This document shows positions 36,410 to 46,100 of a DNA stretch of 52,413 bases, one piece after another (positions within the stretch are counted from its first letter, which is position 1; every line of letters begins with the position of its first letter). A model generated the notes under the pieces. The model saw only the letters and a list, made by a program, of their open reading frames with translations, searched no databases and was not told the origin of the DNA. The position numbers and the translations under genes were made by a program. The stretch is from Colivivens sp964452915 (GTDB taxonomy: Bacteria > Bacteroidota > Bacteroidia > Bacteroidales > Bacteroidaceae): contig CAYVNW010000016.1 in the NCBI GenBank assembly GCA_964452915.1, forward strand, positions 1-52,413, in the 5' to 3' direction.

Positions 36410-37564
36410 CTTGTATGGGATATGATTGGTATGTCGGCTTATCCCCGCTGGTCTCACCTCGACTGTAATACGATGATCACGAAGGTAATGGCAAATATAA
36501 AGGATCTTGAACAACGGTATGGTACTAAGGTAATGGTGGTGGAGACAGGCCACTATTGGGATAAACCGCTTGAAGCTAACCAGTATTTGGCTGGCTTGAT
36601 GGACCAACTTATCAAAAATGGAGATCCGGGTTGCTTTTATTGGGAGCCTGAATCAATGTCGGGCTATGACCTTGGGGCGTGGGATCATAATACGAAGCGT
36701 CCAACTATTGCGATGGATGCTTTTCTCGGTGTAAAATATTCGGAGGTGCCGTGGGTGATACGGGCAAGTATGACAGTACCAGAACAGGGAGAGACTGTTC
36801 CTGGCGAAACCGAACTGCGACTGAGTGCAAACGTCGAACATATACGTAACCGCAATGTCGGTTTAGATTTTTATGTTGATAAGAAAAATGTTGGAAGGGT
36901 GACATCTAAGCCGTTTGAGTTATCTGTTCAAGCTATGCAAATAGGAGTTCATATTGTATTTGCACATGTAACCGATGATGAGAAGCATGAACAAACGACT
37001 GATACGGTGACGTTTTTTGTGGGTGAGTCAACGTTGCTCGAAAACAGTATAAAACATAACACGGACCAGCGAGGTGGAACTCAACAATGGAATATTTATG
37101 CAGCCGAGGGTGGACAATACCTGTTACTCTTACATTACAGTACTGATGAGGCTCAGGGTGCAATTGTCACGGCTAATTCTGACGCTCTGACTGGAATATA
37201 TTTCTTCACAAAAGGTGATAATATGTATATGAATAAAAAAATAGAACTGCCTGTTTCTGGTAGCTATACATTGGCATTATCTGCCACAAGTGTTAATGGG
37301 TTACCTGCAATAAACGGTATTCGTATTTTCCCGTTGGACGGGCAACTGTTGCCGGTTGAAGGCATAGTCAGCAACATAGATGCTGTTGAGACAAAAGAAG
37401 ATAACGTTATACTGTACGTGTATACACTTTCGGGGCAATTCGTCGGTAGGTTCAGTGAACATCAGTTAGGCTTGTCTTTGGGTGGAAGAGATTCGGCTGT
37501 TGTCGTCTTGCCAAATTGTGTCGGAGGAACGCCGAACATTGTACGGAAACATCGGCTGAAATAG
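36404..37564 (+). pseudogene. GH53 endo-galactanase, 3' part
   Basis: Continues the enzyme cut at 17489. LVWDMIGMSAYPRW follows directly, and the catalytic nucleophile Glu is in VMVVETGHYWD. WEPESMSGYDLGAWD and the end of the TIM barrel come next. Ig-like and carbohydrate-binding-like beta domains follow (RASMTVPEQGETVPGETELR, then GGTQQWNIYAAEGGQYLLLL). The acid/base Glu lies in the 5' part, so neither fragment can be active alone. The last 103 bp overlap, tail to tail, the C-terminal coding end of the AraC-type regulator on the other strand. Confidence 0.88.
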
Positions 37565-39563
37565 CTGACTGACGAAAAACCTGTTTCATAACTTATTTCG
37601 GTGATTGACAAACGCCCTTCATACAATAATTCTGTTGCGTGGCGCAAGCGGATGGTGCGTATAAATTCTGTTGGCTTTTGTCCTGTGAGTGATTGAATCT
37701 TACGATAGAACGTCATGCGGCTCATGCACATGTCACTACTCAGTTGCTCCACACTATAGCTGTCATCGCTTAAATGGAGCTCAATGTTAGCAATGGCTTG
37801 TTGTAGCAAGGGGTCTTGAACTGTTGTCTTGTCTGTCGGGCTACTGTTTGCTACATCGTTTGCACTATGGGGTGAGTTGCTTTCGTTATCTGCCTGTACT
37901 TGACTCTTATTGTTATCTTTGTTCTTTTGTGTAATAGGAACGATAATGTTTTTCGTTTGCTTCAAAAAGCGTTTGCGTTGACGCATTAATATGTAATTAT
38001 GTATGGTAAGTGAAGCAATACAGATGCAAAATAATATATACACACAATACATCCACCAGCTTGTCAGCCATTGTGGTAGACGTTCTACAATTTTTTCGCG
38101 ATGTGGCTGACTCCATTTAGAATACGGGTTCGTTTCCTGTAGCTCTATACAATAAACGCCTTTTTCTTCTGTGCTTTGCTGACGCATGGTATGGCGGTTA
38201 GTCTCACATAGTGCTCGCTTACTATAACAAGTCTTCCAAGACTGTCGGTTGACAAGGAGATCACCCCGTCACTATATTCATTCGAACCGTATTCGTCTGT
38301 TTCTATTTTACCGTCTTTGTATCTGTACAGTTGACCGAAGGTTGTTGCAAGCCACATTGTTCCGTTGGGAGTAAATGTTATTGCTGACACGTCTTTAACC
38401 TGTGTCAGTACGATTGTTCCCTTTCCTTGACTCATGCAGCGGATATCCTTTCCAGTACTGAACCAAAGGTCTGTTTCTGCTTGTTTTTGCGTTTCTGAAG
38501 TCTGAGATTGATTTATTCTATTGAATGCTATTGCTGAAGGACGTATCGAAAGGTTCCACGCGGTCTGCAATGAATCTGCGGCAGGTGTTGTAAGTCCTTT
38601 ATTGTGAGACCTCCATTGCCGAATACTGTCACTGAGCGCAAAAGGCTTTCCTTTTCTGTCTGCCACTAATAGGTTCCCATGTATGTCAAGGGTAATACGA
38701 TTGCATGAACAATTGGGAAGCTGTATTTGTATATGTTTCGGATGTTTGCCTACTTCAAACAAAGCCAACCCATAAAGCGAACCAATCCAGAGATAGTTGT
38801 GGTATAATTGCAGATCGGCACAAATGCTGTTACTTTGGTATTCAAGTGTATATACAGTTCCATCGTTGGGGTTATAATGTGCAACGCCTTTCCCTGCCGT
38901 GCCAATCCACATCCCTTCTGTCACTATGTCGTCTGCCATGGATATTGGTGCTACATCCAACGGCCATGGGGCATTCGTGAAATGTCCGTCATTCAGGACC
39001 AGCAATCCTCCGTTCCATTGTGATGCCCATAGACGGCCATGTTGATCTTGATGCAAACGGGATATATACTTGTCATCGGTGATAAAACTATTAAGAAGTT
39101 TTCCCTCTGCAGAATATTCAAATATTTTTTTATTGGCTGTCAGCCAAATGTGCTTGTCTGTGGTCTTTATCATGTTGTCAACGCGCTTTTCATCTACGTC
39201 TTTAAGTTGTTTGATGTTGTAATTGTCCTTGTCTAATATATATGCTCCATGGAAGGTCCCAATAAAAACATTGTGTTTTACATTAATAAGGCAAACAATA
39301 TTATTACTGCCTAATAAATTAGGATGTGCGGCGTCGGAACGGAAAATGTCAATTTGTCTTCCATCATCTCTGCATATACCACCACCTTCAGTGCCATACC
39401 ACAGAAAGCCTTCATTATCTTGTATTACACAGCTGATTTTGTCTGAAGACTACATTTCAATATTTGGAAGTGAAAGATATCGATATTGCTGTGCTTTTAT
39501 ATGTATGGTGTAGAAAACGAGTAATATCAGTGCTCTAACGATATGTTTTGCCGTAATTCTCAT
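37462..39563 (-). pseudogene. SusR-like propeller/AraC membrane regulator with a nonsense codon and a frameshift
   Basis: The intact design is a signal peptide (MRITAKHIVRALILLVFYTI at 39563), a periplasmic two-component-regulator-type beta-propeller (DKISCVIQDNEGFLWYGTEG and many W-containing blades), a membrane span (WWMYCVYILFCICIASLTI) and a cytoplasmic AraC HTH (SYSVEQLSSDMCMSRMTFY, ITEISYETGFSSVSYFSRCF). There is no histidine kinase, as in SusR. TAG at 39450-39452 interrupts codon 38 (NIEM, stop, SSDKI). The frame shifts near 38150-38190, where the propeller frame runs to TAG and the HTH frame opens at an overlapping ATG. It presumably controlled the adjacent galactan genes and is inactive here. 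Confidence 0.82.
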
Positions 39564-39617
39564 TGTCTCTTATTTCCGCCTTTTACTTTTCATACATAAT
39601 CAATCCGTTTCCTATTG

Positions 39618-39648
39618 CAAAGATAATATTTTATTGTGATTATGCAAA
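39618..39648 (-). promoter_or_regulatory. Consensus promoter of the SusR-like regulator gene
   Basis: On the minus strand: -33 TTTG (39645-39648), a 19-bp spacer and -7 TATCTTTG (39618-39625). Both boxes match the consensus exactly although the gene is broken. Confidence 0.75.
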
Positions 39649-39752
39649 GGGTCTATGCATTATTATATATGATAACGTTCCTTTTTAGCTGTTCCTGTAT
39701 AATAAACTTATGGTGGCAAAAAAATGTACAACACATCAATCGCCACATTTCT

Positions 39753-39959
39753 GCGGCAATTGAAGGTGAGGGTAGGCTGGTAGGACTTATCAACAGTGAT
39801 TTGCGTCGGACCACACCGTTTACTTCTCATGAGGATGACACTTATTTCGGACGTGCCATGGCAATTGTCCAGACGACACGCAAGGCGGGACTGATCACAC
39901 TGACCTTGAATGTGGAGGGACTTCCGGAGCCTGTAGTCGTCAGGCTTTCCGGCAGATAA
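39753..39959 (+). pseudogene. C-terminal remnant of a GH2 beta-galactosidase
   Basis: About 68 codons reading AIEGEGRLVGLINSD, then DDTYFGRAMAIVQTTRKAG and GLPEPVVVRLS to a stop. This is the typical last Ig-like domain of GH2 enzymes (GxGxLxGxxNxD ... FxGxAxAIVQ). The catalytic domains are absent. The DNA before 39753 is the promoter region of the divergent regulator, so a deletion joined them. Together with the split GH53 gene it points to a former galactoside-utilization locus. Confidence 0.65.
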
Positions 39960-39971
39960 TGTCTGTCCGCT

Positions 39972-41930
39972 TCATTTGACGAATTTGAGCCGTAAGCTGT
40001 TCAGGACCACACTGACGCTTGAGAATGCCATGAGTGCTGATGCCCACATTGGCGTGATTTGAAAGTCTATGCCAAACAGGTAAAGTACTCCGGCAGCCAA
40101 CGGAATGCACACGATGTTGTATATGAACGCCCAAAACAGGTTTTGCCATATCATGTTCACTGTCTTCTTGCTCAAGTCAATGGCTTCAGGAATCGTACGC
40201 AAGTCGTCACCCATCAATGTGACTTGCGCTACGTCCATAGCGACATCCGTTCCCTTGCCAATTGCAATGCTGACGTCAGCCTGTGCCAGTGCCTGAGTGT
40301 CGTTGATTCCATCGCCGATCATCGCAACATGCTTGCCTTCCGACTGTAGCTTGCTCACAAGGTTTTCTTTGTCTTGTGGCAGAACCTTACTCTGGTAGTG
40401 CTTGATGCCGGCTTTGTCTGCCCAGTATTTTGCAGCTTCCTCTTTGTCGCCGCTCATCATGTATACATCAATGCCACGATTCTGCAAATCGGTCATAGCT
40501 TCTTTTGCATGAGGCTTGAGAGTCTCGCGTTCCTCAAGAGGCAGATTGTCAGCTTTCGTGAAGTCGATGTTTTGGTTTGGAATGGTGAGAGTTCCGGTTT
40601 TGTCAATAACCAGGGCATTCACTTTACGCAGGTTTTCCAATGCACTCGCATCTTTTATCAGTACTTGCTTTTCCGCAGCCTTGCCTATGCCTACCATGAG
40701 TGCAGTAGGGGTGGCGAGACCCATTGCACATGGACATGCAACGACAAGTACTGCCACTGCGCTGAGAATGGCTTGTGGAATATATGCACTGCCTCCGATA
40801 ATCCACCATGCGAAGAATGTCAGGACAGCGATGCTTGCAACAACAGGAACGAATACCAGCGCAGCCTTGTCAACAATGCGTTGCACCGGAGCTTTTGAGC
40901 CTTGTGCTTCTTGCACCATACGTATTATTTGCGCCAAGGCTGTATTCTCTCCGATCTGCCGTGCTTTCATTCTGAACTTGCCCTGGCTCGGAATGGTTCC
41001 GGCAAGCACCTTCGATCCTTTCTTCTTCTCGGCAGGAGTCGGTTCGCCGGTGATCATGCTCTCATCAACATATGCCGCATCCTCAGTCATGAACGAATTG
41101 GCCCATGTCACTTCACCATCGACAGGCACTTTCTCTCCCGGCCGTACTTCCAGTGTATCACCGACTTCTATTGTTGATATTGGCACCTCACGGATGACAG
41201 CTTCCTGTACGATCTTTCCTGTTGCGTCACGCTTTTCAGGAGTTTCCACAATATGAGCGGTTTTAGGAGCCATGCCCATAAGTTTGCGTATGCTGCTTGC
41301 GGTACTGTCCTTTGCCTTTTCCTCAAGCAGACGTCCGGTGAGCACAAACGTGATGATCATGACGCTGGCATCATAATAGGTGTGCCATTCTATCCCGCGG
41401 CTTCCCCACACACTGTCGCCCCAGAATGTGTTGAACGCACTGAACAGAAGGCTGATGGCAGTCGAAAGGGCAACCAGAGTATCCATGTTGGCTGACCCGT
41501 GGCGTATTTGCTTGAACGTGGATGAGTAGAACGACCATCCGCAATAGAAAATGTTGGCGAGGGCTATTATCAGGCACAACTGATTGGCCAAGTCTCTGCT
41601 GCCTACGTTTATCCATCCCATGGAAACGCTCATCACCAGGACAGAAAAACACCACGACAAAATTGTCTTGCGCTTTAGTGTCACGTATTCACGCCTTCTT
41701 ATTTCCTCCACCGAGCGGTCTTTCTCTATTATAAGGTCGTAACCGATGGCATTGATTTGACTCTTCATCTCTTGAAGGGAAATCTTGTCGGGATCATAAT
41801 CAACCAGCGCGCTTCTGCCGGCTAAACTGACAGATGCACTGTTTATGCCATCGAGTGAGTTCAATTTTTTCTCGATTGTGGCCGAGCATGCCGAACATGC
41901 CATGCCTATTACCGGTATAGTCTGTTTCAT
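39972..41930 (-). CDS. copA: Copper-exporting P1B-type ATPase, unusually short nucleotide-binding domain
   Basis: 652 aa inner-membrane ATPase exporting Cu(I). One N-terminal HMA domain (GMACSACSATIE), the membrane CPC motif (VACPCAMGLATPTA), actuator TGEPTP, phosphorylation motif DKTGTLT and hinge GDGIND are all present. Between DKTGT and the MSGDK segment there are only about 50 residues instead of about 140-150. The usual N-domain with its HP motif (SEHP) is missing, and the text runs directly from LPLEERE into TLKPHAKEAMTDLQ. The frame is open and the joint is smooth, so this is a short natural variant or an in-frame deletion. It follows copZ by 64 bp. Confidence 0.92.
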   Translation of the reverse strand: MKQTIPVIGMACSACSATIEKKLNSLDGINSASVSLAGRSALVDYDPDKISLQEMKSQINAIGYDLIIEKDRSVEEIRRREYVTLKRKTILSWCFSVLVMSVSMGWINVGSRDLANQLCLIIALANIFYCGWSFYSSTFKQIRHGSANMDTLVALSTAISLLFSAFNTFWGDSVWGSRGIEWHTYYDASVMIITFVLTGRLLEEKAKDSTASSIRKLMGMAPKTAHIVETPEKRDATGKIVQEAVIREVPISTIEVGDTLEVRPGEKVPVDGEVTWANSFMTEDAAYVDESMITGEPTPAEKKKGSKVLAGTIPSQGKFRMKARQIGENTALAQIIRMVQEAQGSKAPVQRIVDKAALVFVPVVASIAVLTFFAWWIIGGSAYIPQAILSAVAVLVVACPCAMGLATPTALMVGIGKAAEKQVLIKDASALENLRKVNALVIDKTGTLTIPNQNIDFTKADNLPLEERETLKPHAKEAMTDLQNRGIDVYMMSGDKEEAAKYWADKAGIKHYQSKVLPQDKENLVSKLQSEGKHVAMIGDGINDTQALAQADVSIAIGKGTDVAMDVAQVTLMGDDLRTIPEAIDLSKKTVNMIWQNLFWAFIYNIVCIPLAAGVLYLFGIDFQITPMWASALMAFSSVSVVLNSLRLKFVK

Positions 41931-41994
41931 GGAGTCTTTATAATTGTGTAACAGATGTTTTTAGGGTTATGATGCGCTTATGCAAACATAGCGT

Positions 41995-42207
41995 TTATAA
42001 GAAAAGTTCATATCTTCCGCTCTCGTCAACAGCATCTTTGATTTGCTGTGGACCAACTTTATTCGGGTCGTATTCCACTGTAACGTTTTTGGCTTCCACG
42101 CTTGCCTCAGCGTTTGTCACTCCTGTGAGTGCCTTTATAGCGTTTTCTACATTTGCCTTGCAATGAGGGCACTTCATTCCTTCTACATTAAAAGTTCTTG
42201 TTTCCAT
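41995..42207 (-). CDS. copZ: Copper chaperone, HMA domain
   Basis: 70 aa, a single HMA domain with the metal-binding motif GMKCPHCKANVENAI. It probably delivers Cu(I) to the ATPase encoded 64 bp downstream. The pair forms a copZ-copA operon. A -7 box lies 46 bp upstream and a 14-bp palindrome about 120 bp upstream. Confidence 0.92.
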   Translation of the reverse strand: METRTFNVEGMKCPHCKANVENAIKALTGVTNAEASVEAKNVTVEYDPNKVGPQQIKDAVDESGRYELFL

Positions 42208-42252
42208 GTTCTCTGTATTATTATGTTCAACTTATATTTTTTATTTACGCTG

Positions 42253-42260
42253 CAAAGGTA
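42253..42260 (-). promoter_or_regulatory. -7 element of copZ-copA
   Basis: The minus strand reads TACCTTTG followed by CAGCG, an exact TAnnTTTG box. The -33 position has no TTTG, as expected for an activator-dependent promoter. Confidence 0.55.
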
Positions 42261-42326
42261 CACCAATTTCACGGGGCGGATGTTACAATATATTGGATTT
42301 GATTTATAACTTTCCGCTCTATACGT

Positions 42327-42340
42327 TGAGGAATTCCTCA
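42327..42340. promoter_or_regulatory. 14-bp perfect palindrome upstream of copZ
   Basis: TGAGGAATTCCTCA is self-complementary over its full length and lies 67 bp upstream of the copZ -7 box. It could be a regulator site, for example for the HMA-AraC protein. This is position-based inference only. Confidence 0.4.
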
Positions 42341-42438
42341 GTGGAGGTCGCGTTTTTCTGACATTAAACATACAGTTTTTACTTTTACCTCCCTTTACTG
42401 TGCTGTTGCTGCAATCCGGTGTAATGGTTGCAGCGGGA

Positions 42439-42666
42439 TCAATACAGTGTATGGACTCTTGGAAAATACAAGTGAAGAATGGCTTCTGTTTGTGTCATTT
42501 CACAAGCATCACCATAATCATATATAACGGCGGGGGAAACGCTGCCGCTTGTTGTGAGGAGTATGTCGCCGCGCATAGTGGAACTGCCAAGATATACGTA
42601 TGTCTGCGCCTCACAAATCATGCATTCGCAAACCAAAAGGATGATTGAAAATAATGTCTTCTTCAT
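42439..42666 (-). CDS. Small exported hypothetical protein
   Basis: 75 aa from ATG at 42666. The first 21 residues form a good signal peptide (MKKTLFSIILLVCECMICEA). The remainder (QTYVYLGSSTMRGDILLTTS and SPAVIYDYGDACEMTQTE) is beta-prone with no known motif. It may be a genuine small secreted protein or the 5' remnant of a larger exported protein. The surrounding 940-bp gap between copZ and the restriction gene otherwise holds the copZ promoter, a palindrome and GC-rich repeats. Confidence 0.45.
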   Translation of the reverse strand: MKKTLFSIILLVCECMICEAQTYVYLGSSTMRGDILLTTSGSVSPAVIYDYGDACEMTQTEAILHLYFPRVHTLY

Positions 42667-42900
42667 ATATTGCAGCATTGGTTGATACTACACGTTGATT
42701 GACAGTCGGAGTCAATTAGCAAGTGCAGATATACAAAGTTTGTTTGTGACTGATTACGTTAGGCGTGAGAAAGTTTGTTTTCCTTTGATTTTGTATAGAC
42801 TTCCTATCATGGTTTTGTCTTACATCTTTGAAATCCGTCACTTTAAGTGTGTTTTGCCTAAACCGCCTATTGGTGTTTTTCTCACTTTGTTACTGCCAGT

Positions 42901-42922
42901 ATGACGGAGTGGGTGTGACGGC
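42901..42922 (+). repeat. Dispersed GATGACGG-type repeat, copy 1
   Basis: ATGACGGAGTGGG followed by TGTGACGGC. The 13-mer ATGACGGAGTGGG recurs exactly at 48593-48605. It is GC-rich in an AT-rich intergenic region. Confidence 0.5.
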
Positions 42923-43020
42923 ATCAACACTAACATCTCAGATGGCGCACTATGCGAGGTGTGTCAAGCGGCGATCCTCCCCCCGCCGTCGTTCCGGGAG
43001 TGGACCCTCATAGCACCTCT

Positions 43021-43045
43021 GGATGACGGGGGGGTGGGATGATGA
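43021..43045 (+). repeat. Dispersed GATGACGG-type repeat, copy 2 (diverged)
   Basis: GGATGACGGGGGGGTGGGAT followed by GATGA. Same pattern as copy 1 (GGATGACGG, then GTGGG), with an expanded G-run. Confidence 0.4.
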
Positions 43046-43147
43046 CATCAGGCCTGGCCTGCGAATCTCCGAGTACTTCATAGAGAATGTTAATGTGGTT
43101 GACTATGAGAATTTACTTTGTAAGTCACGTTTCTATGGCAGGACAAA

Positions 43148-46100
43148 TCATTCCATAGGCTTAATCATTGACTCTATGAATGCGATTTCCGCATCTGTCA
43201 GATTGTACTTGCGGTAAAGTTGCTTGTCAATGTCCGCAACACTCTGACTCCAATCTATGTCGCTCTGCGACGTGAAATCCTGGAGGGGAACGTAAACGTA
43301 AACGTCCTTGCCTGCTCCTTGATCTTGTTTTCGCAAAGCCGTCATTATGCGGAAGAACTTTGTACTCATATATTTATTGCAATTGTCTCGTTCCTCTTTT
43401 ATTTGAAAAGGATAAATTTGCACAAATGTTTCTGTACAGATTTCTCCTGGACTTGCAAGATATGTTTTGTAGACACTGTCTTGAAGATTACCAGAACCAT
43501 AGTTTCTTGGCATAAAGATTTTGTATTTATCAAATCCTTCTCTATTTGGAACAGGATAGTCAATAGGAGCAAATTTTTTTATACGATGTTGTTTTTCATC
43601 TAAACCGTATATAGTGATACCATGGATGATGGGATTATCGCTTATTTTGGGAAGTCCGTATTTATGTTGGTCTTTGAAAAAATCTCCACGTAATCCGTAA
43701 GGTTTCATACTAGATACCATTTTGTCAAATGTGCCTTCATGAAGTTCTGTACGTATTTTTCCTACTTTTTTCTTAATCCATAGAAGTCTTGGATCTCTAA
43801 TAAAAATATCGTCATCCTTATCCTCTCGCAAGAATCTGATACTTCGAATAGGCTCTTTTATGTCTATAACATGTGAAATAATCTCACATTTATCATTCCA
43901 TTTCAAATCCCACAAAACATAACACACTCCTCCTTTTATTTCAACATTGTTGAAAATATCACGACCATTTGCAAAGTCGAAAATTTTTCTTATATGATGA
44001 TCTTCTAGCATATTATTTCTAAAGTTGTCTAATCCTCTTCCTCCAGAATACCAACGTGCGGGCATTATTAGTGAGAAATAATAAGGCTTTATAACTTTTG
44101 ATAATTCCACGAATTTGTTGTATATGGGTATGGCACTTGCACCAGCTCCACCATCCATCACTTGATATGGCGGATTCCCCACTACGGCGTCTATTTTCAT
44201 GTGCTCGTTATTGTTTATTTTCCAGAAGTTCTTGCCGTCACGCAGAGTATTGACGACAAGGTCTGGGTGTTGTGATATGTTTTGAATAATGTTTAGATAA
44301 TATTGTGCATTTACACGGATGTTGTGGAATCCGGCAAGAGTGCGTTTCGTGATGCTTTCTGCCATTGGAGTCATGCAGGCTACGAGAATATTCTCCTCAA
44401 CTGTTATGTCCCATAAGCTCTTGGTGAGTCCAAGTGTAACCTCTCCATACTTTTGTTGTGCGGCTTCCAATCTGTTCCGATAGATGCTATATGCCACATA
44501 GAGAGGGTAGAGTCCGCTTTTTGAGTTTATTTCCAAGACGTGCGCATTGGGACTAAACACGTCTTTCGTAACTTGTCCTTTATCCACGAACCGCGGTTCT
44601 TGCAAGGTATGCTCGAAGTTTTCGTCGTAGAAGCACCAGCCGCCCAGACAGTCGCTAAGGTGCATGTTTACTATACGCCAAGGTGTCAACACGGTCTCTT
44701 TGTCAGGATTGCGGAAGGTGCTGAAGATTGCCGCAATGCGCTCTATGCGTTCCTCTACGCAGAATTTGTCTGCTGCCCGTACCATTTCACGTATGCGCTT
44801 GCCTGCCTCACGGAAGATGTCGGGGTCATAGTATTTCTTGAACTTCTCAAACCTGTCTTGGTCCACACCTTTAGGCATATATTCTTGCCACGACTGTTCA
44901 TCGATAAGGTCAGTGAAGTTGTCGATAGTGATTTCTGTATTCTCATCCTTCAGCTCTGCTCCATATATCAGTAGCGGCATACGGATTGAGATGCCACGCA
45001 GTATGCTGATAGCGTTGCGACGCTGGTTGCTCATGGCCTTCAACTCATCTAATCGTGCCTGTTCCTCTGGTGTACGTTCACGTTTCGATTTTCTCTCTAT
45101 TCGTTCCTTCTCCTCATATTGCTCATTGGTAAACCCTTGGTCGTTTACATCAATGTCGCCAGTTCGTGCCATTGCTTTGGTTGTGCCGATGGTGTTCTTC
45201 AAATCGTTGAAGTCCTGCAACTCCATCGTGGTCAGTTTCAGAAGTTCGTCATTGTAAAGTGCGCCATCCTCGAAACCACATTGCACCACCTTCTCGATTT
45301 GTGCTTTCTTCAATTGTCCCATCATCTGATTCACATCGTAAGGTTTCATCTGTGATCCATCTATCGAGATTATAGGACAGAAGTTGAGAAAATCACCCAG
45401 AATACGACGGTCTTCTTCTGTTTGTTTGCCTGCCTTAGCACTAACCTTCGCCGTTTCTGCCAGCACACGCAGGGTGCGGTCGGGAGCGAAGTCGAATGCG
45501 TAGCATTGCTCCTTCATGCGCCCACAGGCAGAAAAAGGAGATTGTACGCGGAATATTGTTTGCATATATTGGGCTGCGGAAGTACTGAACGAACCAGCCA
45601 TCATGAAGACTGCTGTCCATGGCTTTACAGTTACGCCAGTGGTGAGCCTGCCGCAACTTAGAGTGATCGTGTAGGTTGTTTCGGGATTCTTGCCGATAGC
45701 CTTTTCAACCATTTGTAAAGCATCGGTGTTTTCCTCGTCCTCATCTCCGTTGCCTGCCACATTGACCGTATTAAACAGTCCGAACACCGGATGCTTTTTG
45801 AGCTTAGCACTTAACGCCTTAGCTGCCTTTACACCAGGGACGATCCAGAGAGTGTGGCGGAAAATGCGACGGAACTTACCGTTGCTATATGGATAGAGAC
45901 TATTCTTGTCATTTTTGCAAAGCAAGTTGAGAAAACGGTCTACATCATTGTCATGATAGAATGTACCGTCAGTTTTAGTGCGGAAAAATTCACGGAAGTT
46001 GAACGCCTTTTCGTCTTCAATATAGGCACTCATCAACGTTCCCAAGTCGTATGTATATATATTGATGGCAGGCAACGACGCATACGGGTTAGGTTCGTAA

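Noticed and set aside
38145..38187. Propeller and HTH parts of the SusR-like regulator as two translationally coupled genes
   Set aside because: The overlap could allow coupling, but the upstream part also has a nonsense codon at codon 38, and the HTH part begins mid-domain before its membrane span, so a frameshift is the simpler reading.
40516..41256. 246-codon plus-strand frame opposite copA
   Set aside because: Shadow of copA, with low-complexity Ser/Thr/Ala composition and no motif.
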